NCBI GenBank assembly: GCA_963664045.2
Contig: CAXXGT010000013.1
Location: 372,001 to 436,000 of the forward strand
Source of the DNA: JAPPHA01 sp963664045
GTDB lineage: Bacteria; Pseudomonadota; Alphaproteobacteria; Rhodobacterales; Rhodobacteraceae
Reading direction: 5' to 3'
DNA length: 64,000 bases
The stretch's first letter is position 1, and each line of letters begins with the position of its first letter. The position numbers were made by a program, and so were the translations under genes. The notes beneath the pieces were generated by a model, which was not told the origin of the DNA, ran no database searches, and was given only the letters and a program-made list of their open reading frames with translations. Below, piece by piece: positions 46,037 to 54,737 of this stretch.

Positions 46037-46075
46037 TTGACAATAATATGCAAACCTGTATGCAGAATGATATAC
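46037..46075. promoter_or_regulatory. Divergent control region with repeated TATGCA
   Basis: Between the divergent ThDP enzyme and MmgE/PrpD genes, TTGACA (46037-46042) stands 16 bases before TATGCA (46059-46064), and TATGCA also occurs at 46047-46052, in direct repeat with a 12-base period. This could be a promoter overlapping an operator for the GntR regulator at 47428-48135. It is a pattern only. Confidence 0.35.
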
Positions 46076-46103
46076 GTAGTCAAGCGGTGATGCGACAAAG
46101 ATC

Positions 46104-47140
46104 TTGGTACATGCGAAGGAAGCGCAAGTCTCGAATACCCGTGGACCGTTCACAGGTTCTCTCGCTTCCCTGGCTGCAGGCATCATATGCGACAGGGTGA
46201 CTGTTGACGTCTGGAACCAGGCTCTGCGGGTGATCCTCGATACCATTGGAGTCCTGGCAGCTGCTAGTCATCCATCCCTGGCATCGGCGTCGCGAATTGG
46301 CGCGTTCGCAGAAACCCATGGGAGAGCAGGCCCGGCCACGCTCGTCGGGCGCAATCGAGAGGTGGACGTCGTTCGCGCCGTTTTTGCAAACGGGACACTG
46401 GGATACGCGATTGATTTCGAGCCCCTTCATCCTGAAGCCATCCTGCATCCTGCGTCCTGCTGCCGTGGTCGTACCTGTCACACTGGCGCTGTCGGAGGTG
46501 CACCACAAGAGCGGAACCGAAATGATCACCGCTGTGAGTCTTGGCTGTGAGGTGCCGCCTTACAGGGTCTCCGTGGCCCTTGGTCCTCGTGAACTCTGCG
46601 CGCTGGGTTTCCATCCTTCTGCGGTGGCAGGGGCGTTCGGTGCGTCTGTCGAATCTGCCTACCTCCTGGAGCTCGACAAGAAAACAAGTGTGCGTCCGCT
46701 CGGGCTTGCGGCGCTACAGGCTTGCGGCCTCCTGGCCTGGCAGGACGATCCCTGCGAGAACGCGCGTCCATTTCAGATTGGGGTGGCTGCGCACAATGGA
46801 GTGAAAGCCGTTTTGCTTGCAAGTCAGGGTTTTGGCGCGCCGGACCGTGTTTTCGACGGCGGACACGCGGTTCTGCGGGCGTTCAGCCGTGCGGCAGACC
46901 CTGCGCCGCTTACCGACCAACTCGGCGAATCCTGGATCGGAATCATGCAGCTGGCGATCAAGCCGTACCCATGCGTGTCATTCCTTCACCCGGCGCTTGA
47001 CGCACTCGAGAAACTGCTGGAGCGGGGACAGATCCACCCCGACGAGATCGAAAGCATAGAACTGCGGTTTGCCGGTTCAGGGGCGCATTGCCTCAATGAC
47101 AACCCGCTCAATGGGCATTGTGCACAATATATCCTTCCGG
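46104..47140 (+). pseudogene. MmgE/PrpD family protein, frameshifted and 3'-truncated
   Basis: The first frame has a PrpD-like N-terminus (DRVTVDVWNQALRVILDTIG, RAVFANGTLGYAIDFEP, HPEAILHPA). An extra base near 46458 moves the match into the next frame (AAVVVPVTLALSEVHHKSG, GFHPSAVAGAFGASVESAYLL, IAIKPYPCVSF-like segment, NGHCAQYILPV). The match stops at about 47138, where a GlnQ-type sequence begins with no spacer, so the 3' third of the gene is gone. The family includes 2-methylcitrate dehydratase, aconitate decarboxylase and related lyases. Confidence 0.75.
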
Positions 47141-47401
47141 TCCGCGCTGTATCCCGAACTCGTCGGAGAGGTGCTGGTCGTCATGCAGGATTTGGCGCAG
47201 GGAAGCGCCACGATGATTCTGGTCACGCACGAAATGGCCTTAGCGCGCGACGTTGTGGACGACGTTGCCTTCATGGATTCCGGGACAGTGATCGTCGAAG
47301 GGTCCCCTTGGGAATTGCTCTTCAATCCCGAAAATGATCAACTGAAGACTTTCCTGTCACGCTTCCACGGCGAAGGAAACAAATCAGACGGGACCGCATG
47401 A
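47141..47401 (+). pseudogene. C-terminal fragment of an amino-acid ABC transporter ATPase (GlnQ-like)
   Basis: The fragment starts inside the segment after Walker B (SALYPELVGEVLVVMQDLA), includes the H-loop (ILVTHEMALARDVVDDVAFMD) and ends with the usual NPENDQLKTFLSRF. Walker A, Q-loop, signature motif and Walker B are absent, so it cannot work as an ATPase. It is fused directly to the broken MmgE/PrpD gene, consistent with a deletion that joined two genes. Confidence 0.8.
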
Positions 47402-47427
47402 GAATTTTATGGATGTGAGTCTGAAGT

Positions 47428-48135
47428 ATGGCAAGCGAACGGAGTGTTGTTGATCGGGTTTATCTTGAAGTCCGGGCGAAGGCCGTGGGTTTCGAGTTCA
47501 AGCCGGATGAGCGCATTAACGAAATCCATCTTTCGCGAGAGGTCGGAACCAGCAGGACACCATTGCGCGAGGCTCTCAACAGACTCGTTGCGGAAGGATT
47601 CCTGACCTACAAAACGGGTCAGGGGTTTTTCTGTCGCTCGCTCGACCCCACAAGCATTCTGAATCTCTACGAGGCTCGCCAGGCCATCGAGTGCGAGGGC
47701 GTTCGCCTCGCATGCGCGCGCGCGACGGAAACAGACATCGGCAGGATTCGGGCGTTCCTGCTCGAAATCGAGCCGGTCTACCAGGGTGATGCCGAAGTCT
47801 GGACGCTCGTGGACCTGGACGAGGAGTTTCACATGCGGATGATCCAATTGTCGGTAAATGCCGAGTTTGAGCGAATTTTGTCGAACCTCAATGCCAGGTC
47901 GCGTTATGTTCGCTGGATTGACATGGAGACTCGGCGCTCAATCACACCGGCCGCTCACATGCGGATTGTCGAAGCTCTGGAACTTCGGGACGCCGACAAG
48001 GCTGCGACACGGATGAGAGAACACATTTCTCGCCGCCAGGAAGAAGCCATGGAGGCCGCACGACGCGCCTTTTCCCGTCTGTATGTTGGCGATAGTTTCA
48101 CGCGAAGGAGTCCCTCGGGCTCCGTTCGTGCCTGA
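47428..48135 (+). CDS. GntR family transcriptional regulator, FadR/FCD subfamily
   Basis: 235-residue repressor/activator. Winged helix-turn-helix at ~10-75 (INEIHLSREVGTSRTPLREALNRLVAEGFL), then an all-helical FCD ligand domain with the metal/ligand histidines in DLDEEFHMRMIQLS, ITPAAHMRIVEAL and MREHISRR. It lies 27 bases after the GlnQ fragment. It is the probable regulator of the ThDP/MmgE-PrpD locus, now left with one intact target enzyme. Confidence 0.9.
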   Translation: MASERSVVDRVYLEVRAKAVGFEFKPDERINEIHLSREVGTSRTPLREALNRLVAEGFLTYKTGQGFFCRSLDPTSILNLYEARQAIECEGVRLACARATETDIGRIRAFLLEIEPVYQGDAEVWTLVDLDEEFHMRMIQLSVNAEFERILSNLNARSRYVRWIDMETRRSITPAAHMRIVEALELRDADKAATRMREHISRRQEEAMEAARRAFSRLYVGDSFTRRSPSGSVRA

Positions 48136-48189
48136 TCCTGGCCAAATTCCGGAGTGCGCCACCGACAGCGAGATGAATTTCGGCGCCCG

Positions 48190-48615
48190 CTACGATCGTT
48201 CCCAATCCGCAATTCCGCCTGGTATGACCCGAAACAAGGGATGAACCTTGGGCGACGCCTCTGTTTGCGCTTTGAACCACCCGGGTGCGCGGCTCATGAG
48301 CTTTGTCGTCAAGTGACGCCACTCGAAGTCAATTTGACCCGCCGGCACATCGATTTGATCGGTCGATCCGACAGGTAGGATCTTTCCTGAATCGAACCCG
48401 AACCCCCGCTCAACAGACTCGGCGTGCACCACCCTGAGGTATTCAGCGATGAATGAAATCGGAGAGAACTGCGCGCGGAATCTGAACAACTGGGGATGGT
48501 GCCGGTATCCTTTCGTTTCGTCGTTCAGAACCGCCTGGGCAAGCAGCGCCTCCCGCCACAGCGCGACCAGCCCGCATGAGTCCAGATGCATGGGATGAAG
48601 GCTCCAGAGACGCAT
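48190..48615 (-). CDS. Pyrimidine dimer DNA glycosylase (T4 endonuclease V-like)
   Basis: 141-residue protein matching the pfam03013-type family: MRLWSLHPMHLDSCGLVALWREA start, NDETKGYRHHPQLFRF, IAEYLRVVHAESVERGF, and the closing GQIDFEWRHLTTKLMSRAPGW. The family excises UV-induced cyclobutane dimers and nicks the site. ATG 48615 gives the family N-terminus; the frame extends upstream without similarity. Convergent with the GntR gene. Confidence 0.82.
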   Translation of the reverse strand: MRLWSLHPMHLDSCGLVALWREALLAQAVLNDETKGYRHHPQLFRFRAQFSPISFIAEYLRVVHAESVERGFGFDSGKILPVGSTDQIDVPAGQIDFEWRHLTTKLMSRAPGWFKAQTEASPKVHPLFRVIPGGIADWERS

Positions 48616-49092
48616 CACTACATAATGGATTCCGTGTAACAGCCGGACCATGCATCGAACCAGATCGATCAGAACAGGGTCCCCAAGATGTGCAGTGGGC
48701 ACAATGGCAAAATGGCGCAATTCTGTCGGCGATTGCAGACGATCGTGCGTGGCCGAATTCACGAAATTGGTTGAACGACGAGTTGAAGGCAACGTAGGGC
48801 ACGGCGGGACACGGTGACTGGCAACCGCGAATTCCATTTGAAACTCAACAACCAGGGAATTGCACGTGCACGAAACGGAACTTCAGGTTGCTCTTGCCGT
48901 TCCGACCCGGAACGGGAATGTGGCCCGACGCCAATTCTGACAACGTCGAGCCACTGCATGTTGACGAACCGGGTCATTTCGAATGACCGCAATATTCAAC
49001 CGTCGCTCAATTTTAGGCGCAATCCCGAAATCCTCTTATCAATGTTGTCCATTGTTTTCGAGATCGGGAATGTCCGGTTGAATTCGGCCTCA
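48616..49092. other. Gene-free stretch between the glycosylase and degP
   Basis: About 480 bases without a supportable gene. It holds the glycosylase promoter region and the downstream end of the hflKC-degP operon. No clear terminator hairpin seen. Confidence 0.4.
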
Positions 49093-50589
49093 CTATTGAG
49101 CTTCGATGGACAGACCGACAAATCTTTCGCCACCATCTCCCCTTTCGACCAGAACAAGAACCGATTCTTGTCCCGCGTCGCGCTTGTCCTTGAGCACGCT
49201 CGCAACATCCCCCGGTAGCTGGACGTCCTCGTTCCCGACCTTGGCTATGACATCGCCAGCGCGGATACCCTTGGAATATGCTTCGCTCTCGACGTCGACG
49301 TCGGTAATCACGACGCCGTCCGCTTCTTCTTCAAGTCCGAAGGTCTCGCGATGGGTATCGGTCAGTGCCGAGAGTTCCATTCCGAGCAAGGTATCCATTT
49401 CAGGTTCCTCGGGTGAAAAGGCGGCTGGCACGACACGGTCACGCTCGGCGTCCTCCCTTCGACCCAAAACGACGCTCACGGTCATTTCTTCACCGTCACG
49501 GAAAATCGTCACAGGGACGTCCTTGCCGATTTCGGACCTCCCAACCAACCGGACCAGTGAGCGCACGTCTTCGACGTCCGTCCCGTCCAGAGACAGAATG
49601 ACATCACCTTGCTGGATACCCGCGTTCTTGGCGGGGCCGCCATCCATCATGTTGGTCACGAGGGCGCCGTCCCGGCCTTCCAGCCCGATCGCTTCGGAGA
49701 TCTCGGGATCTATGTCCTGGATGGAGACGCCAAGCCAACCTCTGCGCGTCTCTCCATGGTCAAGCAGTTGCTCGACGACGGGTGCAACCACGTTAGACGA
49801 CATCGCGAATCCAAGTCCGATCGAACCACCAGTCGGCGAAATGATGATCGTATTGACCCCGATGACCTTTCCGTCGAGACTGAACAAGGGACCTCCGGAA
49901 TTGCCACGATTGATTGCAGCATCTGTCTGGATGTAATCATCGTAAGCGCCGTCGAGGGAACGGCCGCGGGCAGAAATGATTCCTGCAGAAGCGGAAAAGC
50001 TTTGACCGAGAGGGTTGCCAATCGCCACGACCCAATCACCGACTCTTGCTTCGTCGCTATCCCCGAATTCGAGAATTGGCAGTGGTTCGTCGACACTTAC
50101 CCTGAGCAAGGCGATGTCGGTCTTGGGGTCCGCGCCGACAACCGTCGCCTCAGCCGAAGTTCCGTCGAAGAAGTCGACCTCGATATCCGAAGCGCCACTA
50201 ATGACGTGATTATTGGTAACGATGTAGCCATCACTCGAAATAATGAACCCGGATCCGAACGATGCCCTTCTTCGCAGCCCCTGATCCGGTTGCGTCTGCT
50301 GATCACGAAACTCGCGAAAAAAATCTTCGAACGGAGTTCCCTTGAACGGATTGGGTATCCGGCCGGAAAAAGGCTCTACTGCCTCGGCAGTCTGTGTAAC
50401 TGTCACGTTGACAACAGCTGGATTGAGGTCCTCGATGAGGTCAGCAAAGCTTTCGGGAACATACGAGGCATGCCCGTACGGCACCTGAATCAACAATAGC
50501 GCGACCACCGCTGCCCCAAACCCACGGCATGGTCTTGCCCACGCCGCGGCCAAATCTCCGACTGCTGCCCCAAGCATCCTGATCCTCAT
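49093..50589 (-). CDS. degP: Periplasmic serine protease/chaperone DegP (HtrA, Do type)
   Basis: 498 residues with an N-terminal signal (AAVVALLLIQVPYGHA), a trypsin-like domain with catalytic His128 (NNHVI), Asp158 (KTDIALL) and Ser231 (NRGNSGGPL), then two PDZ domains (~275-375 and ~400-495). It degrades or refolds damaged periplasmic proteins. Last gene of hflK-hflC-DUF2065-degP, a classic alphaproteobacterial operon; about 207 bases separate it from DUF2065, so it may also have its own promoter. Confidence 0.95.
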   Translation of the reverse strand: MRIRMLGAAVGDLAAAWARPCRGFGAAVVALLLIQVPYGHASYVPESFADLIEDLNPAVVNVTVTQTAEAVEPFSGRIPNPFKGTPFEDFFREFRDQQTQPDQGLRRRASFGSGFIISSDGYIVTNNHVISGASDIEVDFFDGTSAEATVVGADPKTDIALLRVSVDEPLPILEFGDSDEARVGDWVVAIGNPLGQSFSASAGIISARGRSLDGAYDDYIQTDAAINRGNSGGPLFSLDGKVIGVNTIIISPTGGSIGLGFAMSSNVVAPVVEQLLDHGETRRGWLGVSIQDIDPEISEAIGLEGRDGALVTNMMDGGPAKNAGIQQGDVILSLDGTDVEDVRSLVRLVGRSEIGKDVPVTIFRDGEEMTVSVVLGRREDAERDRVVPAAFSPEEPEMDTLLGMELSALTDTHRETFGLEEEADGVVITDVDVESEAYSKGIRAGDVIAKVGNEDVQLPGDVASVLKDKRDAGQESVLVLVERGDGGERFVGLSIEAQ

Positions 50590-50796
50590 GACACGCCTCC
50601 ATTGGTTTCGTTTGACACTCGATGATCCTCAATTAGTCATTGACCGGGCAAAGTCAAAATCGCGCATCGTAAATTCAACGTGAAACCGGGAGAGGTAGCC
50701 TTTTGGCGGGAGCTACTGGACGTGCCTCAAAGAGATTCCGGGACGTGGCAGATAATTTCCGGAATGCCGGGTCTCTTGACCAGGCCGGGACAAGGG

Positions 50797-50988
50797 TCAA
50801 CCCCAATTCTTGGCAACCCAGACGAGTGCGGCCCCCAAGGTCATGATCAAGAGACCCGCAATTCGACGCTGATCCTTTCCCAACCGGCCAATCGCCTTGA
50901 TAACGTCCTCGAGGCGCATCGGGATGAGCACGAGTACCAATCCCTCGACAACAGCAACGACGCCGAGGCCCAGCACCAGATCGCGCAT
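50797..50988 (-). CDS. DUF2065 family small membrane protein
   Basis: 63 residues, two predicted membrane helices (LVLGLGVVAVVEGLVLVLIP and AGLLIMTLGAALVWVA) with a basic loop (LGKDQRRI) between. It begins three bases after hflC, the usual place for this family in proteobacteria. Function unknown, presumably linked to HflKC. Confidence 0.9.
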   Translation of the reverse strand: MRDLVLGLGVVAVVEGLVLVLIPMRLEDVIKAIGRLGKDQRRIAGLLIMTLGAALVWVAKNWG

Positions 50989-50991
50989 TGC

Positions 50992-51864
50992 CTACTCTCG
51001 AATGGCATCGGACTTCAGATAATCGAAAAACTCACTATCGGGAGAAATGACCAAGGTGGAATTTTCCCCCTTGAGTGAATTCACGTATGCGTTGAGCGAT
51101 CGATAGAAGGCAAAAAACTCGGGATCGCGGCCATAGGCTTCGGCGAAGATCGCGTTTCGAAGTGCATCCGCTTCTCCGCGAATGATCTCCGATTGTTTTC
51201 CTGCCTCGGAGGTCAACTCGACCACAGTTCGGTCGGCCTGCGCCCTGACTTTTTGGGCGGCTTCCTTTCCTCGGGCAATTTCATCGGCAGCCTCTCGCTC
51301 CCTTTCGGCCCGCATGCGTTCGAAAGTCGCCTCCAGATTTTGCTCAGGCAAATCTGCTCTCTTGATGCGAACATCGATGATCTCCACGCCCAAGGCTTCC
51401 GCTTCTGTCCTCGCTCCGTCCCGGATCAGGTTCATGAGAGCGGCACGGTCCGCTGAGAGAACGGAGCCAGAGGTTACACCACCAAGTACCTCGCGCAATT
51501 GCGCGTTCAGAATTCTCTCCAGGCGCGGTTCCGCACCTCCGATCCCACTGGTACCCACGGCCCTGCGAAACTGTACACTGTCCTTGATTCTCCAGCGCGC
51601 AAATGCATCGACAACAAGGCGTCGGTCGTCGAGGGGCGTGACCTCCACTTGTTGGGTATCCAGAGGCAGAATACGATCATCGTAACGGACGATCTCCTGA
51701 ACGATCGGAATCCTGAACGACAGTCCCGGGTCTTCCTTGACGGACAGGACCTGCCCGAACTGCAGGACAAGCGCCTTTTCGCGCTCGTCGACTATGAAGA
51801 TCGCTGACAATAGACCAAACCCGATCACGGCCAGAACAGGAATAAGATATGCTGCACGTGTCAT
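50992..51864 (-). CDS. hflC: HflC, band-7 regulator of the FtsH protease
   Basis: 290-residue SPFH/prohibitin protein: one N-terminal membrane helix (YLIPVLAVIGFGLLSAIFIV), periplasmic SPFH domain (EKALVLQFGQV...), and a helical heptad region (residues ~190-240) rich in E, A and R. With HflK it forms a cage around FtsH. Translation starts 25 bases after hflK. Confidence 0.95.
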   Translation of the reverse strand: MTRAAYLIPVLAVIGFGLLSAIFIVDEREKALVLQFGQVLSVKEDPGLSFRIPIVQEIVRYDDRILPLDTQQVEVTPLDDRRLVVDAFARWRIKDSVQFRRAVGTSGIGGAEPRLERILNAQLREVLGGVTSGSVLSADRAALMNLIRDGARTEAEALGVEIIDVRIKRADLPEQNLEATFERMRAEREREAADEIARGKEAAQKVRAQADRTVVELTSEAGKQSEIIRGEADALRNAIFAEAYGRDPEFFAFYRSLNAYVNSLKGENSTLVISPDSEFFDYLKSDAIRE

Positions 51865-51889
51865 TCTGTTTTTCCCATGGTTCAGCCGG

Positions 51890-53023
51890 TCAGCGGTCCG
51901 ACTTTCTGATTTCGTTCAACGGGAGATAAGGTACGACGCCCTGGCTGTTTTCGGCACTCTCGTCGATGATGATCTTGTCCACGTCTGCCAGAACCTTTTC
52001 TATGGTTTCCAGGTAGAGACGCTTGCGGGTCACTTCCTCCGCCTTCGAGTATTCCTCGAGGACCGCCAGAAAGCGTGACGCCTCGCCTTCTGCTCCATTG
52101 ATGACCTGGGCTCGATATCCTTCGGCTTCCTGTTGCAAACGCGCGGCTTCACCGCGGGCTTCCGCGACAACCTGGTTGGCGTACGCATCTGCCTGTTTTT
52201 CGAGGGTGTCACGGGTTTGCTCTGCTGCTTGAACTTCGCGGAAAGCGTCGATGACATCTCGCGGTGGGTCGGCCTTGTCAAAGTTGACACGGATTATGTT
52301 GACACCTGCCTGGTAGCTGTCGAGCGTTTCCTGGATCAGATCCTGCAATTCCTGCGCAATGAGTCCACGGTCACGGTTGAGAATCGGTGCAAGATTCGAC
52401 CGTGCAATGATCTCGCGCATTGCCGATTCCGACACTGCCCTGATCGTGTTCCCGGGGGCAGCAAGATTGAAAAGGAAGCTCGGCAGGTCCCGAATGTTCC
52501 AGACTACCTGAAAATCGATGTCGACGATGTTCTCGTCGCCGGTCAGCATAAGACCTTCGTCGGACCGCACACCGGTATTGACGCCAATGTCTTCGGTATT
52601 TTCCCGCGTAACCGGAAGTATCTCCTTCCTGACGACCGGCCAGGGTGCAAAGTTCAGGCCCTCGGTGCCGGTCTGGTAATATTCGCCGAAAAGCAGTTCT
52701 ACCGACTGCTCAGATGTGTCGACGCGGTAAAACGACATGAAAAGCCAACCGGCGATCAAAACGAGAATGATAAAGATCAGACCGCCGCGATTGATCCTGG
52801 GACTGCCGCCACGGTCGCCACGTCCCCTACCAAACCCGCCACGGCCTCCCATGAGCCCCCGGAGTCGTTCCTGGCCCTTGCGGACGAATTCGTCCATGTC
52901 GGCAATATTCTGATGATCTCCGCCTGCTCCTGGACGCCGATCACCTCCACGCTGTCCTCTGCGGTCATCGCCACCGCCGGGGAATCCTCCTCCCCAGGGG
53001 CCACCTGAATTATTGCCTGGCAT
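51890..53023 (-). CDS. hflK: HflK, band-7 regulator of the FtsH protease
   Basis: 377 residues. A glycine-rich N-terminus (GGPWGGGFPGGGDD and RGGFGRGRGDRGG) precedes one membrane helix (LIFIILVLIAGWLFMSFY), then the SPFH domain and a long helical tail (AEQTRDTLEKQADAYANQVV). ATG 53023 matches the family start MPGNN-like and has GGGAGG eleven bases upstream; the frame reaches 53062. First gene of the operon. Confidence 0.95.
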   Translation of the reverse strand: MPGNNSGGPWGGGFPGGGDDRRGQRGGDRRPGAGGDHQNIADMDEFVRKGQERLRGLMGGRGGFGRGRGDRGGSPRINRGGLIFIILVLIAGWLFMSFYRVDTSEQSVELLFGEYYQTGTEGLNFAPWPVVRKEILPVTRENTEDIGVNTGVRSDEGLMLTGDENIVDIDFQVVWNIRDLPSFLFNLAAPGNTIRAVSESAMREIIARSNLAPILNRDRGLIAQELQDLIQETLDSYQAGVNIIRVNFDKADPPRDVIDAFREVQAAEQTRDTLEKQADAYANQVVAEARGEAARLQQEAEGYRAQVINGAEGEASRFLAVLEEYSKAEEVTRKRLYLETIEKVLADVDKIIIDESAENSQGVVPYLPLNEIRKSDR

Positions 53024-53474
53024 GCTTGCTGTTAACCTCCCGCAGTAGCGCGACGAATCCAATCCGAATCGGCCATGTCCGTCACTTCGCGTTGCTGACG
53101 ATACATAGCGAAAACTGGCAGGAATTATCCAGTTCTAATTGAGTAGCAGTTATCATGCCCAGTCTGCACCCAATTCGTGGAACGAACTGTTCACATTTGC
53201 GTGGAGTCTTCGCCATGATATGCGAATGTCCGCTCCGGGTCTGGCCTCGGCAATTGAACACAAGGCCCTTCGCGCCGGGATGATACGGATCATTGACGAT
53301 GTCAAATCCCGACGATCGATAGCGTCCCCTTGGCCTGGATCGCCGCACAACTCCTCGATTCCCGCCACCGGTTATTTCGGGTTTGTTCCGGATGTGTTCA
53401 AGGCGGTGCGTCAACTACCGGGATCCCGTTATCGAGTGGCAGGAGGCCGGACCGTCTCGTCGAACCGTAACGAT
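53024..53474. other. Intergenic region upstream of hflK
   Basis: About 450 bases without a supportable gene. It contains the hflK promoter region and, on the right, the broken boundary with the resolvase fragment. Confidence 0.4.
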
Positions 53475-53681
53475 TCGTTTGAACGTGGCGTTGGCTTGAA
53501 CGCGCTCGTCTGCAGGGGACTCCGGATTGAATCAGCAACAGCTGCCGGTCGGTTTGAGTTCGGGGTTGTTGTTGCGTTGGCCGAGTTCGAAAGAGATGTC
53601 TTCCGGGAGTGCACCATGTCAGGACTGGCGGCCGCCCGCGCCCGCGGTCGCCAGCGAGGAGGGAAATCAGGTCCTACGAAA
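53475..53681 (+). pseudogene. Serine recombinase (TnpR/resolvase) fragment
   Basis: About 69 residues resemble the end of the catalytic domain of Tn3-type resolvases: FERGVG, then TAAGRFEFGVVVALAEFERDVF and CTMSGLAAARARGRQRGG. The N-terminal catalytic serine and the C-terminal helix-turn-helix are missing. The match runs into the 3' end of the convergent trans-3-hydroxyproline dehydratase gene, marking a recombination scar. Confidence 0.7.
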
Positions 53682-54729
53682 GCCCGGATCCGCTTTCGTG
53701 CACTGCGGCCCCCCAGGTGTCGTTCAAGCGAATTCCACCTGGCCATGGGTCCGAGGGATCGAGGAGATGTTGATGAATACCTGTAATCCAGGCGCGCCCG
53801 GAAACCTCGGGAATGACCGCACTTTCGCCGTTTACGCGCGTCTTTCCGATTATTCTTCCGGTGAATTCAGATCCGATTATGGACACGGCTTTCAGGCACT
53901 CCCCCACCTTGAGCTGGCCTCTCGCGTGCAGCAACGCCAACCTCGCGGATACGGCGGTCCCGGTTGGAGAACGATCAACCCTGCCTGGCCTGATGACCAC
54001 TGCCGAACTGCTGCGGACACCGTCCGGATACGGTTCGACACTTCCGGCAAACAGACAAAACGATATTCCGGACAGTCCGGGCAGTTCAGGATGGCTAAAG
54101 GTCAGCTGCTCTTTGGCCGCGGTGACAATCCGTGTCCCGATTTCGGCGATCATTCGGGCTTCATCCTGGCGCAACTCGAGGCCAAGGTCCCTGGCATCGA
54201 CTATGACGAAACTGTCGCCACCAAACGCAACGTCCACGGAAATACTACCAGGTCCGGGAAGTTCGAGTACGGCGTCGAGTTGATCAACGAACGAAGGAAT
54301 GTTCTGGAAGGTGATCCGAAAAGCCTTTCCGTCCCGACATTCGGCCCGAACACGAATGAGGCCGCCGGGCGCTTCAATAGTGAAATGGGTCACGGGCTCG
54401 ATCATCGGAATCATTCCGGTCTCGAGCAAAACCGTGGCCACGCAAATCGTATTCGAACCCGACATGGCAGGATTGTCTTCGGGTTCCATTATGATGAAAC
54501 CAATCTCCGCCTCCGGGTGCCTTGCAGGCACGAGCAGATTGACGTGTCGAAAAACACCTCCACGCGGTTCGTTGAGAAGGAAGTTTCTCAGATTTCCATC
54601 ATCAAGAAGCCAACGCCTCTGTTCCCAGATCGACTCTCCCGGCGGCGGCGGTACCCCGCCGACAATGACGTCGCCAACTTCACCCTCCGCATGCGCAGAA
54701 ACAACATGGATGACACGATTGCTGCGCAC
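53674..54729 (-). CDS. Proline racemase family protein, probable trans-3-hydroxy-L-proline dehydratase
   Basis: 351 residues of the proline racemase fold. The first active-site loop reads AMSGSNTICVATVLLETG with Ser90 where racemases have Cys; the second reads DRSPTGTAVSAR with Thr256 where racemases have Cys. Loss of the two-Cys pair is typical of dehydratases acting on trans-3-hydroxy-L-proline rather than racemases. It follows the cis-3-hydroxyproline dehydratase-like gene by eight bases. Both would yield pyrroline-2-carboxylate, but no reductase gene is present here. Confidence 0.8.
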   Translation of the reverse strand: MRSNRVIHVVSAHAEGEVGDVIVGGVPPPPGESIWEQRRWLLDDGNLRNFLLNEPRGGVFRHVNLLVPARHPEAEIGFIIMEPEDNPAMSGSNTICVATVLLETGMIPMIEPVTHFTIEAPGGLIRVRAECRDGKAFRITFQNIPSFVDQLDAVLELPGPGSISVDVAFGGDSFVIVDARDLGLELRQDEARMIAEIGTRIVTAAKEQLTFSHPELPGLSGISFCLFAGSVEPYPDGVRSSSAVVIRPGRVDRSPTGTAVSARLALLHARGQLKVGECLKAVSIIGSEFTGRIIGKTRVNGESAVIPEVSGRAWITGIHQHLLDPSDPWPGGIRLNDTWGAAVHESGSGLS

Positions 54730-54737
54730 TCTGGTGC

